NCBI GenBank assembly: GCA_030248135.1
Contig: JASANC010005012.1
Coordinates: forward strand, 1 to 64,000
Direction of reading: 5' to 3'
From: Theristus sp. LFF4_11
Taxonomy: Eukaryota; Nematoda; Chromadorea; Monhysterida; Xyalidae
Length of the DNA: 64,000 bases
Shown here: piece after piece, positions 33,534 through 45,534 of the stretch
How positions within the stretch are numbered: the first letter of the stretch is position 1
Layout of the letters: each line of letters opens with the position of its first letter
The notes under the pieces: generated by a model
Database searches by the model: none
What the model was told of the DNA's origin: nothing
Seen by the model: only the letters and a program-made list of their open reading frames with translations
Made by a program: the position numbers and the translations under genes

Positions 33534-36500
33534 CGTTCTACGCATGAGAGGAGTTTAATCAAGAAAGCATTCTTGGATACTATTTCCTGCACTATTCAAC
33601 AAGATTTCACGAACCATTGCGTCAAAGAAAACGCCGTTTCATTAGCTAAATTTGCTTTGTTAAAATTGAGTTTCCAATCAAAAAAGAATCTGTTTAAAAT
33701 TCAATTCAAAATGAAGTCTCAGACAAACTCAATGTTCTCAAAAACCTGTTTTAATAATGCAAATGTCACACCAGAAATAAACAATTTCGATTTTTGGCGT
33801 TCGAAGCTTATAACCACAAAGAACCCCACCAAAAGTTTTTTTGCGGTGCATACGAATCCGCTTTCAGTTTTTTTGATATAACTGAATGTTTGATTTTGAA
33901 AATCAAAATTTTGAAAATTTTGATTTTCGTAGTTGGGATGATTTTCAAAATCTGATAGATTTTAAGCTTGCCGGATTTTCACCGACCGCAACTAATAACT
34001 TAAAATCCGTCTTGTCTACCGTTTAGAATTTCAGTTAAGCAAAAACAAGTTTATGGCATAATTAATGAAAGAGGAAGAGGATGTTTATAGCAAAGTCGTT
34101 CACTACACCTGTTTCATGATTCTGCCAGTTCGGATTAGTATCTGGTCCTGAAGCTGACCTGGAATGAAAGTCGCCGTCGTCAAAGCAGGTTGAACAAAAT
34201 ATGTAGATAAACAAGTTAATTAAATTTTTTTCGAAGACAACTTTGAAAAATGTGTGGCCTTCACTATTCAATTTTTATATGGTACATCGTATCGGGGTCC
34301 GGGGTGTACATGAGACACATTCTTGAATGCTACAGTTGTCAACATTTCAGCTTTTTAACTGAGCGGAAGCGGACTGCGTCATTGTTATCTGATATCACAT
34401 TTATGAGGCTAATTTTTGACGTCGGAACAGAAAACAGACAGCTGGCATTGTAAAAAACAGGTAACACGAACAACCAATCTTTCTTCCATTTTCCCAGTTG
34501 TCCTCTCTTCGATTGTTCAATTGTCACCGGAATGAACGTTTGGAACGAAAAAGTGATACATTATTTTAACAGACAATGACTTGTTTCTGGTTACAAATAT
34601 ACGGTAAGCAACAAAAGTCGATCATAAGAAATGAGGAACTACAGAACGGAATCTAATAACATACAGTTTGAGTTGAGGAGATAATGAAAGCAGTTTCACT
34701 ACATGATTGTTAAACAATAAACAACAAAATTATAATATAGATGGAACATTTTACGCGGCACGAAAGCATATTATGGTTTCTTCTTTTAGTCACACTCCAA
34801 TATTATAGCACTTCCTTGTTTATAGTCTCGAAATGCAGTGATCCAACTTTTATTGAAATTTACTGAACCGATCATAACACTGTTTAGGTTCTATTTGGTT
34901 TACATTGTATGTACGATTTTAGAGAAGCGCGCATTTTACGGAAACAGTTTGACATAAAACTCCAAGAACTGTGAGCATATGCGGAGCAAGGCAACAAGCG
35001 CAATCCATAAAATGAAAAATAACATAATGTACGCTATTGCCGAAGCAAGTGGCGTGTGCGTGCGCGTTGCTTCAGCAATACAGTTACTCAAAATGAAAAA
35101 CAACAACATTTCACAAATGTAATATGACCGAGATTATTTGTCCGCACAAAAGCCTCTCTCCATTTTCTCGGGCACACATGAAAATATAAACATCCTATCA
35201 GGGTTGGACAGACGTACAATGAAATCAAATTTTTGCACGGTATGTTGTACATGTGAACTGTATTTTGCCAGAGTATATAACACGGAACAATTTGCTTTTT
35301 CGTATGGTTGCACGTTCAATTGTCTGAAGACAAACGTGGCACAGTCGCAAACAAACGCACACACGAGCGAGCTGCTATAATGTCGGATCGTATGTGTGCG
35401 TGCGTGTTTATTTGTGACGGTGCAACATACAATGTAACTGTGGTATACCCGAGTGCAGTGTCTTCAAACTAGGACTTTATTATTGACCCACCGCTTGCTT
35501 ACTATAATACACTGCAATGCGGATGACACACGCAATAACTGAATGGGCACTTGATTATCTGTTTATTCGCCGCAGCTCGGAAATGCGTGTGCGAAGTTTT
35601 TCACGCCCCATATATCCGAAAGTGTGGAAAGGCTCAAATTCAGAAGTTCTTGGAAATATCTAGATACATGGTATGTTCAATGTAGATCAATAAGTTGTAG
35701 TGCTATCTCTGGTACCCCAGCCTTCCCCTGTCTGGGTGTTTGGCACGAGATTAGGTTGTCATTTTGAGCGCATCATTGTCAGTTTTTCAACAAAATAGTA
35801 TAAGAGTTCAAATTTTACGGGGGGCTTCATCACCACGCGTAGTGAAGCGTAGTTTTTTTCTGCTTAAAATTAGGTGACATAAAGTGGAAGTTTTGTGATG
35901 GCGCGTATTTCGGGGCTAGAAATACGATCATGCTCACGTCATCCCTTTTTGCTTCATTCTTCAACAGAAGTAGTGTTGCTTCTTGAGCATTATAATTCTT
36001 CTTAACACTCTATTAAACCAGTTTTATTTCAAAATTGTGCAGGTTGAAAAACGACGGCAAGACAAAATAATACTTTGTAAACAATGATCGATGTTTTGAA
36101 CATAATGGGATGATATGAGATTGAATAGTTTTGAAAGTTCTCGCGCATAAAGATCATGCCCATGAAACTATACTAATAATGAAATGCCATCCGATTTAAA
36201 ATAACAAAGCGTGCACACGCTGAAAAATCGAGTCGTTGAAAGAAACACAACGCGCGAGCAAGCTCAATAACATGATGTTGTTCTGTGGGGGATTTTGAAT
36301 TTTCACGTTTCCAATTCGAATTTGCGGTTTTTCGCTTTCGACGCTGTACAAAACAAAATCGAATGTGAAAAGAAGACATGTAGACGAAAGTAGAACGCAA
36401 AAACGGCGTTAAAATACAATGTTAAATACACCTCCTATTTTAGTTTCCAGTGTTGTACTGAACGTATTCCGAAAAGTTCTCCTTTTGAAACTATACAACA

Positions 36501-36758
36501 AAACCGTTTTTCCATGCGGCTAAACTCAGATACAACGTGTGTAAATTTATTTTCAAATGAAATATCAGGCGCGGATTTGAAATAACGGATCGTTCAAACC
36601 CACAAAAAGCTGATTGGCCGCCCACCAGAGGTGTCAATTATTGCGCTTTGTGTAGCTTTATTCAACAATTATTAAATGAACCAGCGTCTTTTTATTGCCC
36701 AATAAAACGGGAAAATAGCGCAGAATTCCATTTTGATTGGCTATTTTAGGCAACAATA
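33534..36758. other. Gene-poor AT-rich stretch
   Basis: I see no supported gene. A short palindrome built on TTGATTTTGAAAATCAAAAT lies near 33890-33945. Two minus-strand exon-like segments (about 34107-34175 and 34450-34540) have splice-like borders and open frames but cannot be joined to anything. Confidence 0.45.
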
Positions 36759-39700
36759 ATGAAAGAAATGCGGTACGCGGCCGGTATTCAGCACATTGGC
36801 ATTACATTGGTGATGCTTATGGCAGCTAACCGTGAGTGATAAATGGCGTCGCGGCGCATTTTTTTAAATTTTCTCACGTCTCACAGAAATTTCACGAAAC
36901 AACACGTATTAACTTAGTAAAAAAACTGGTTCACATTCTCACAGATTTTCTCTCCACGAAAGGATGGCACATGAAATGAGACATACTGTAAACGTTTGAT
37001 ACAGAGTTTTAAGGCCCATTCATGCACTTGCTCAGGCATCACTTTAGCACGTGAAGCTGCCGCATTTTTGCTCCATGAATGCGTAGTGAACGTGACGTCG
37101 CGCTAAGTGACGCCAGCGTTTCAAATTCCATGAATGAGGCTTTAGAAATTCAGATATGATTAATGAAAATGAGATTAGATAGAACAACTTACAGTGAAAA
37201 TCACCGCTGATTTCAGAATTTGAAAAATAGCGCGAAAGTTGATTTTTTAGTTGGCCATCACACATCACACAAAATGAACATTTGAAACTGAGGTAGGAAA
37301 CGTGAACCTTTCGCTTAAACTAAAATGGCTAAAACACGTTTTTCTGACACGTGAACACACTTGTGGCATCAGCTATTTTTAAGAGACTGGGATCGCTTTT
37401 GTAATTTTGACTTCCCGCGTAATGCATACAACGGTTCTATGCGCGCATTGAGTATCGGAGCCAAAATACAAGATAATAATCTTCTTTAGCAGTCTTATAA
37501 CTAACTTCGTGGTTACGTTTGCTATTCACATCACTAAAATCACTCCGCCCCATTTCTCCAGTGGTCCGCAGTCAGCTGTCCGTGATGTTCGGCAACGCCG
37601 TCCGCGCCGACAACTGCGAACACTGGGGCCCGTGGGGTCCGTGCATCTGGGTGCACTCCAATCAGTCGTCGCGCGCTCGTAAACGCCATCTGCTGCTGTC
37701 GAAACTGCCGTTGGAGACGAACGAGCATCGTCGCGGCGGCGGCGGCGCCCTCGTCGAAACGAGCGTCTTCGAGTTCGCGCGACGTCGACGACCGGCGTAC
37801 AGTTCGAGTACGAGCTCGCGACTCCGCGCGATCGGCGTCAGTCCGCAGAGCAGAGGTGAGGAGGAACACACCGGGGTCTGTCGGAACCGTTGAGGTCCGG
37901 TTCATACTGACGGCACACACGGCTCGTCACAGCAAGTCTGTTCTCCTTTCGCGTTTTAACATGTTCACTACCGTTCACACTGAAAGCCATTATTTCCAAA
38001 CAAATTTACCCAATAAAAGCACTAAAGCGCTCCCATGTTGGACTGCCACACTGGGTGGCCAAAGAAGATGGAGGAAGCTGTAAACGGATTTGGTAAGATG
38101 GGCTGGAAATGGCTTTCGGTGAACAGACGGTGACGGCACCGTCGCGTCACCACACCACGTCTAGTTTCATGTTTATTACATTCTACGGTTAATGGAAACG
38201 TGCCGAAGACAATTTCAACGTTTTGACATTGAACACTGAACAATTTTGAACGTTCCGTTTGAATCGCGAAGATGTGGTTTTTGTATCACCAGGATACCGA
38301 AGTGGCTCCTCTTAGAAAACGGAAATAGGCATTGAACTAAAACTTTGTTTTTAGACTTGGCCGTTTCAATTCTGCCGAGGTGGGAGCGCAACTATTTCGA
38401 CCAGCTACGACCGGGAAAGCTCGGCTGTCGCGATCACTTGTTTTATAAGATCGTCCGACACAAGTGGGGCGATGCGTTCAACAACGTTTTTAAATATTTG
38501 AAGAATCTGACCACTGAAACAGAGCCGTGCGGAATGTGCTCGTACCAGCAATCGTGTGGCGTGAAATGTCACAGAAAGTAAGCTAAGCTCTTTTCTGTTT
38601 TGAATAAGCCGTTTATGGCATTTTGTTCCTGATCGTCAAGGTCGTGTTTTTTGATTCGTTTTTTTAATCTTTTTTCGGTGAAGGAATGGGATTGGTCTTG
38701 TCTCCAGTTTTTCTGAGCCAATATGGTGGAACAATGGTCGAATATGATGTTTTTTTGTGAATTGTGAAAAAATGCGAATTGTTTTCTGCTTTTTTTCAGT
38801 CGGCAGCCCGGCAAAAAGATGAACACTCTGTTCGTCGCTGAACGCTTGTGCAGACCGGACCAGCTCGACGGCCATTCACAAGTGTGTAAGCGGGAGGAAG
38901 CATTCAAAATCAATATGAAAACTTGGTTTCACAAAATTGTCTTTAAATTTATTTTTTTCAACTCAATTTTTTTAGGGAAAAGCGTGCGCTACTGACCGCG
39001 TCATCAACGACTGCGACTTGTGGCCGTCGCCCGTGTTGAATCTGCCGAATCTGACGCCACAAATGAAAGCGTTCATATTTGGCTTTCAGTTTGTAAGCTG
39101 CGTGAAACAAGAAACGTGCGTTCGTTGGTTCGTCTTTTTATCATGCGGATGCGCGAGCGAGCGCCAGCGAGCGGACAGCGCATCACGCATTATATGAGCC
39201 GTTATCCTCTCGCGCGCGTTTTTCAAATTTGCTCGCTTCCTCCAGCGAGCATAGTATAAGCCACAAACTTGGTTCTGTGCACACGAAACGAACACCCAAA
39301 GTTGTGCTTGGAGCCGCGAAAATTTTTTTATCCGACTACTTTTCATACGCTGTAGACACGAAAAACCTATTCTGAAAACAGTGTTACTTATTTTTCTATC
39401 TCTTTTTTTTTCCGGTATGTAATCAACATGTGTTCGCGCTTTCAGTTTTTACCTGCGACACGTTCACAGTCTAGCAAGAATGTTTCCTGGGGTAATTTCA
39501 TCCGTAGATTTGGAAAAATGGGTTAATTTTTTGCCCCGACCACTTTTTTGGGTAAAAATTTGGGCATTTTTAAAAGTTCGCAGCGTTTTCACCGGGTTTC
39601 AAGTGTTCGCCCTTTCAATTTTTAGCTGGGACACTTTCACAGTTGAAGAAAAATGTTTCCTGGGGTAATTTCATCCGTAGATTTGGAAAAATGAGTTAAT

Positions 39701-42700
39701 TTTTTGCCCCGACCCTTTTTTGGGGTAAAAATTGGGTTTTTTTGAAAGTTCGCGGGGTTGTCACCTGGTTTTAAGTGTTCGCCCTTTCAATTTTTAGCTG
39801 GGACACTTTCACAGTTGAACAAAAATTTTTCCTCGGGTAAATTCATCCGTAGATTCTGAAAATTTAGTTTGTTTTTTGCCCGGGCATTTTTTGGGTCAAA
39901 ATTGTGCATTTTTTGAAAATTCGTAGCATTTTGACTGGGTATCATTTTTTCAGTCTTACAAATTTTGTCTGAGCTACGAAAAATAGCAGAAATGTTTAGT
40001 CCGTAGGAATTCAACACGCTGATCACGGATTTTGGGATAGTTTTCTTACGTGAGCAACTCTAGATGCTGAATCGTGACGATTTCGGGCGAATCGGCCGTG
40101 GAAGTTGGCGAAATCGGTCCAGAAACGAAAAACAAGAAAAGGGTGCTTTCCAGGGTAATTCAATGCGCTGATCACGAATTTTGGGTTAGTTTTCTTACGT
40201 GAGCAACTCTAGATGCTGAATCGTGACGATTTCGGGCGAATCGGCCGTGGAAGTTGGCGAAATCGGTCCAGAAACGAAAAACAAGTAAAGGGTGTTTTCC
40301 AGGGTAATTCAATGCGCTGATCACGAATTTTGGGTTAGTTTTCTTACGTGAGCAACTCTAGACGCTGAATCGTGACGATTTCGGGCGAATCTGGCGTGGA
40401 AGTTGGCGAAATCGGTCCAGAAACGAAAAACAAGAAAAGCGTGTTTTCCAGGGTAATTCAATGCGCTGATCACGGATTTTGGGTTAGTTTTCTTACGTGA
40501 GCAACTCTAGATGCTGAATCGTGACGATTTCGGGCGAATCGGCCGTGGAAGTTGGCGAAATCGGTCCAGAAACGAAAAACAAGAAAAGGGTGTTTTCCAG
40601 GGTATTTCAATGCGCTGATCACGGATTTTGGGTTAGTTTTCTTACGTGAGCAACTCTAGATGCTGAATCGTGACGATTTCGGGCGAATCGGCCGTGGAAG
40701 TTGGCGAAATCGGTGCAGAAACGAAAAACAAGAAAAGGGTGTTTTCCAGGGTAATTCAATGCGCTGATCACGGATTTTGGGTTAGTTTTCTTACGTGAGC
40801 AACTCTAGATGCTGAATCGTGACGGTTTCGGGCGAATCGGCCGTGGAAGTTGGCGAAATCGGTCCAGAAACGAAAAACAAGAAAAGGGTGTTTTCCAGGG
40901 TAATTCAATGCGCTGATCACGAATTTTGAGTTAGTTTTCTTACGTGAGCAACTCTAGATGCTGAATCGTGACGATTTCGGGCGAATCGGCCGTGGAAGTT
41001 GGCGAAATCGGTCCAGAAATGAAAAACGAGAAAACGGTTTTTCCAGGGTAATTCAATGTGCTGATCACGGATTTTGGGTTAGTTTTCTTGTATGAGCAAC
41101 TCTAGATACTGAATCGTGACGATTTATGGTGAATCGGCCGTGGAATTTAGCGAAACCGGTCCAGAAATGAAAAACAAGAAAACGGTGTTTTCCATGGTAA
41201 TTCATTACGCCGATCACGGCTTTTGGGTCAGTTTTTCTTTTGTGAGCGATTCTAGGTACTGAATCGTGACGATTTTGGGGAATCGGCCGTAGAAATGGCA
41301 TAGGAGAAATCGGCCTAAAAAACGAAAAATGAAAAACCTGAGTTTGCTCGCTTCCTCCAGCGAGCATAGTATAAGCCACAAACTTGGTTCTGTGCACACG
41401 AAACGAACACCCAAAGTTGTGCTTGGAGCCGCGAAAATTTTTTTATCCGACTACTTTTCATACGCTGTAGACACGAAAAACCTATTCTGAAAACAGTGTT
41501 ACTTATTTTTCTATCTCTTTTTTTTTCCGGTATGTAATCAACATGTGTTCGCGCTTTCAGTTTTTACCTGCGACACGTTCACAGTCTAGCAAGAATGTTT
41601 CCTGGGGTAATTTCATCCGTAGATTTGGAAAAATGGGTTAATTTTTTGCCCCGACCACTTTTTTGGGTAAAAATTTGGGCATTTTTAAAAGTTCGCAGCG
41701 TTTTCACCGGGTTTCAAGTGTTCGCCCTTTCAATTTTTAGCTGGGACACTTTCACAGTTGAAGAAAAATGTTTCCTGGGGTAATTTCATCCGTAGATTTG
41801 GAAAAATGAGTTAATTTTTTGCCCCGACCCTTTTTTGGGGTAAAAATTGGGTTTTTTTGAAAGTTCGCGGGGTTGTCACCTGGTTTTAAGTGTTCGCCCT
41901 TTCAATTTTTAGCTGGGACACTTTCACAGTTGAACAAAAATTTTTCCTCGGGTAAATTCATCCGTAGATTCTGAAAATTTAGTTTGTTTTTTGCCCGGGC
42001 ATTTTTTGGGTCAAAATTGTGCATTTTTTGAAAATTCGTAGCATTTTGACTGGGTATCATTTTTTCAGTCTTACAAATTTTGTCTGAGCTACGAAAAATA
42101 GCAGAAATGTTTAGTCCGTAGGAATTCAACACGCTGATCACGGATTTTGGGATAGTTTTCTTACGTGAGCAACTCTAGATGCTGAATCGTGACGATTTCG
42201 GGCGAATCGGCCGTGGAAGTTGGCGAAATCGGTCCAGAAACGAAAAACAAGAAAAGGGTGCTTTCCAGGGTAATTCAATGCGCTGATCACGAATTTTGGG
42301 TTAGTTTTCTTACGTGAGCAACTCTAGATGCTGAATCGTGACGATTTCGGGCGAATCGGCCGTGGAAGTTGGCGAAATCGGTCCAGAAACGAAAAACAAG
42401 TAAAGGGTGTTTTCCAGGGTAATTCAATGCGCTGATCACGAATTTTGGGTTAGTTTTCTTACGTGAGCAACTCTAGACGCTGAATCGTGACGATTTCGGG
42501 CGAATCTGGCGTGGAAGTTGGCGAAATCGGTCCAGAAACGAAAAACAAGAAAAGCGTGTTTTCCAGGGTAATTCAATGCGCTGATCACGGATTTTGGGTT
42601 AGTTTTCTTACGTGAGCAACTCTAGATGCTGAATCGTGACGATTTCGGGCGAATCGGCCGTGGAAGTTGGCGAAATCGGTCCAGAAACGAAAAACAAGAA

Positions 42701-44936
42701 AAGGGTGTTTTCCAGGGTATTTCAATGCGCTGATCACGGATTTTGGGTTAGTTTTCTTACGTGAGCAACTCTAGATGCTGAATCGTGACGATTTCGGGCG
42801 AATCGGCCGTGGAAGTTGGCGAAATCGGTGCAGAAACGAAAAACAAGAAAAGGGTGTTTTCCAGGGTAATTCAATGCGCTGATCACGGATTTTGGGTTAG
42901 TTTTCTTACGTGAGCAACTCTAGATGCTGAATCGTGACGGTTTCGGGCGAATCGGCCGTGGAAGTTGGCGAAATCGGTCCAGAAACGAAAAACAAGAAAA
43001 GGGTGTTTTCCAGGGTAATTCAATGCGCTGATCACGAATTTTGAGTTAGTTTTCTTACGTGAGCAACTCTAGATGCTGAATCGTGACGATTTCGGGCGAA
43101 TCGGCCGTGGAAGTTGGCGAAATCGGTCCAGAAATGAAAAACGAGAAAACGGTTTTTCCAGGGTAATTCAATGTGCTGATCACGGATTTTGGGTTAGTTT
43201 TCTTGTATGAGCAACTCTAGATACTGAATCGTGACGATTTATGGTGAATCGGCCGTGGAATTTAGCGAAACCGGTCCAGAAATGAAAAACAAGAAAACGG
43301 TGTTTTCCATGGTAATTCATTACGCCGATCACGGCTTTTGGGTCAGTTTTTCTTTTGTGAGCGATTCTAGGTACTGAATCGTGACGATTTTGGGGAATCG
43401 GCCGTAGAAATGGCATAGGAGAAATCGGCCTAAAAAACGAAAAATGAAAAACCTGAGTTGTCCGGGGTTTAGAAGAATGTGTGACCAACGAATTGTGATT
43501 TTGGTCCGACCTTCGGGGCTTATGTAAAAGTCAGAATATTATCTAAAAATGCGTGAGACGCATATAAAAGGAGGAATATGGCCTTGTGTAAGCAGTGAAA
43601 GACTTGGCTCGACAACGCTTTTCAAGTCTCTGATGTGGTACACACGGATACAAGTACATAAGGGTCATATTTTTGCGCCGCGTTTTTTTTTTGAAGCACG
43701 CCCCCCACCGATTCCGGAAACCCGAAGGTACCAAACTCCGGTGGGATTGGGGAATGGACGGCTCACCATCCCGTGGAACCAATACCCTCGGCATGTGAGG
43801 GGGGCAGCCTCTAAGCCCCGCTCTGTCCTGGGGGCACCAGTGATCTTAGCCCGATTTCGGTTTCGGTGGCCTGCGGTCGCTATATCCCCGGAGGGCAGCT
43901 AATCCGAAAGTTTTCGTTTTCGTTTTCGTTTTGCTGAAAAGCGTAAAACTTTGAAGTTATTTTTTAATTGTTCTCTTCGATTTAATCTAAAATCACGCCA
44001 TGTGCGAAATTCTGTAAATTCTGTGCAAAAACAGAAAAATTAGAGATTGCAAAACATTGTTGCATGTAGCTTTTTCGTTGTTGTTAACGTACGCACCGCT
44101 GTGTACACACCAGCACCAGTGACAAAAAGGAGTTGTCTTCCGTTGATTTTCACCTTTTTTACCGGTGTCACCTTCAACTAGTGTGGCAGGATAAACCGTC
44201 TGTCCCGTGAGTCATTGCCTTTGCCACAGGAGACCTTGCGTTCCGCAATGCTTCTGCGATACAATTTGTCCTGAACAAACCAGTGTCAGCGAGCTAAAGT
44301 CTGATTGTTATTTTAGTAGTTTTAGTGGTCGCTAAATGCCCGAAATCCGCAAATGTGAAAGGTCATTTGTCTACAATACACAGCACGAGGGTTGCCATGT
44401 GCAACCGAAATCATAAATAAACGGCGCAAAAATATGACTCTTATGTACTTGTATCCGTGTGTACCACATCAGAGACTTGAAAAGCGTTGTCGAGCCAAGT
44501 CTTTCACTGCTTACACAAGGCCATATTCCTCCTTTTATATGCGTCTCACGCATTTTTAGATAATTGTTGTTATTTTATATTCCAATCGATTTTGTTAGTT
44601 TTTTCTGCCTCTTTCTAAATATTTGATTTTTAACAACGACAATGAAAGATCTTTAAAACCATTTTATGTTCGACAGGTCTTTAAAACAAAACCGAATTCT
44701 TTTCCAGACCACACGGCGGCGTCTGCCGTTGCTGTTGCCATCCGTACTCGCCCGATCCGGAGACGTTCGAGTGCGTCGCACGGGACGGCATCGAAATTCC
44801 GAACAACGTCCGACTGGAAGACGCGAAATCTGTTGAAAAAGAACCGGAATCAAAAGGATTTACGTCGCACGAGTTTACAATTGAGGGAGAACCTGAGGAA
44901 GATGAGGAGGATCACGATGGAGCGGATGAAGAATGA
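36759..44936 (+). CDS. Secreted thrombospondin-type-1-like Cys-rich protein
   Basis: Six exons join in phase to about 337 residues: 36759-36831, 37562-37855, 38355-38577, 38800-38881, 38976-39088 and 44708-44936. Exon 1 encodes a signal peptide (IGITLVMLMAA). Exon 2 starts a TSP1-like domain with CEHWGPWGPC, matching the W-x-x-W-x-x-C signature, then a basic, Arg-rich stretch. Later exons are Cys-rich (EPCGMCSYQQSCGVKCHRK; ACATDRVINDCDLW; VCRCCCHPYSPDPETFEC), and the C-terminus is very acidic (EGEPEEDEEDHDGADEE). The last intron is 5.6 kb and carries a large tandem duplication and a TIR element. The weaker donor GTTTGT, at 39089, is chosen over GTAAGC at 39093 because only it keeps the Cys-rich last exon in frame. 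AATAAA follows at 45043. TSP1 modules usually bind glycosaminoglycans or receptors in the matrix; the exact family is not recognised. Confidence 0.75.
37395..37480 (+). mobile_element. SINE-like repeat, family H partial copy
   Basis: This contains only the terminal part of family H (TTTTGACTTCCCGCG, GCGCGCATTGAGTATCGGAG, CCAAAATAC). It lies in intron 1 of the TSP1-like gene. A 5'-truncated copy like this is what reverse-transcribed elements leave. Confidence 0.6.
40021..41340 (+). repeat. 149-bp satellite array, first block
   Basis: Nine units start with GATCAC at 40021, 40170, 40319, 40468, 40617, 40766, 40915, 41063 and 41212, so the spacing is 149 bp (148 once). The core words are CTTACGTGAGCAACTCTAGA, TGCTGAATCGTGACGATTTC and GGCGAATCGGCCGTGGAAGT. 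The first seven units are nearly identical and the last two are diverged. That pattern fits homogenisation from one side. Confidence 0.95.
42136..43455 (+). repeat. 149-bp satellite array, second block
   Basis: This is the copy of the 40021-41340 array carried by the second unit of the 2,115-bp duplication. Individual base changes that mark single units of the first block (for example ACGCTGAATCG in the third unit) recur at the matching place, so it arose by duplicating the whole block. Confidence 0.95.
43538..44564. mobile_element. 1-kb element with 143-bp terminal inverted repeats, family D
   Basis: The left arm (43538-43681) starts ATTATCTAAAAATGCGTGAG. The right arm (44422-44564) is its reverse complement with almost no mismatches. 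Each arm also has a small internal palindrome (TGCGTGAGACGCA). The 740-bp middle has a GC-rich part (43690-43900), a CGTTTT run and no long frame. No clear target-site duplication is visible. It lies just after the tandem duplication, in the same intron. Confidence 0.88.
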
Positions 44937-45042
44937 AGAGTTTTGACCAGCAAAAGTTATTAAGGAAAACACGTCATTCAGCACTGCAACACAAGCAACA
45001 AACAACAAAATCATTCGCAGTGATTCACTCAACTTCAACAAA

Positions 45043-45048
45043 AATAAA
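45043..45048 (+). promoter_or_regulatory. Candidate polyadenylation signal
   Basis: An AATAAA lies about 105 bp after the stop of the TSP1-like gene. Confidence 0.5.
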
Positions 45049-45272
45049 ACTGTCTTTTCATGGGTTGTTGGTTTCCAAATGCGGTTCATCATAAACTCGT
45101 TATGATTTTTGTTTCGGGGCCAACTTTTGTGCAATCTGTATCTGTTTCTCTCTCCGTCTTTTTGTCTGTCTGTGATAAGCGCGTGTATTCGTTTTGTTGT
45201 TCTGTTGTTATTTACAGTATGTCGTTTTTGTATCAAAAATCAATTGCATTCTGGAGATTTTCAAAACAACAC

Positions 45273-45333
45273 CTCCCCGGCCGGGTCTTGCACGCGTGAC
45301 AGGCGCGGATGCGAACCGCAATACTACCGAGGA
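45273..45333 (-). pseudogene. Truncated tRNA-Asp copy
   Basis: This minus-strand sequence matches the tRNA-Asp at 45463-45534 but lacks about 11 bases of the T arm, including most of the T loop and so the B box. It has several changes in the D arm. The anticodon region CCTGTCACG is intact. It lies 130 bp from the intact gene in the same orientation, suggesting local duplication and then decay. Confidence 0.85.
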
Positions 45334-45462
45334 TACGATACGTTTTGTTATCAAACATTGACATTTGCAGAAAGCAGGCACAAAAAAAACAGCTCATCTC
45401 CGTCTTTTCACACGTATTTAACGAGTGTTTTTCTCTTGGTCTGAAAAAAATCAAAACTGTAA

Positions 45463-45534
45463 CTCCCCGGCCGGGAATTGAACCCGGGTCTCGCACGTGA
45501 CAGGCGCGGATACTAACCACTATACTACCGAGGA
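45463..45534 (-). tRNA. tRNA-Asp (anticodon GTC)
   Basis: The 72-nt cloverleaf is complete: acceptor TCCTCGG/CCGGGGA, A box TAGTATAGTGG, anticodon loop CTGTCAC with GTC, and T arm CCGGGTTCAATTCCCGG. The discriminator base is G. There is no intron. It is typical of a nuclear eukaryotic gene transcribed by polymerase III. Confidence 0.96.

Larger units (their letters stand above)
39228..43457 (+). repeat. 2,115-bp tandem duplication in TSP1-like gene intron
   Basis: The segment 39228-41342 is followed directly by 41343-43457, offset by exactly 2,115 bp. Everything I compared between the units is identical, including short open frames. Each unit begins TTTGCTCGCTTCCTCCAGCG, contains three units of about 173 bp (39443-39960) and then nine units of 149 bp (40021-41340). 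The whole lies inside the 5.6-kb last intron of the TSP1-like gene. Confidence 0.95.

Noticed and set aside
34107..34540. Two minus-strand exon-like segments, one reading KRGQLGKWKKDWLFVL (faintly like the start of a PH domain)
   Set aside because: They could not be joined to each other or to any further exon, and the PH resemblance is too short to support a gene.
39480..41783. Pairs of identical 62- and 79-codon frames in both units of the 2,115-bp duplication
   Set aside because: They are identical only because the DNA is duplicated; they lie in tandem repeats within an intron and have no coding features.
43538..44564. A structural RNA gene in the GC-rich middle of element D
   Set aside because: No tRNA, 5S rRNA, U snRNA or spliced-leader signature could be recognised in it.
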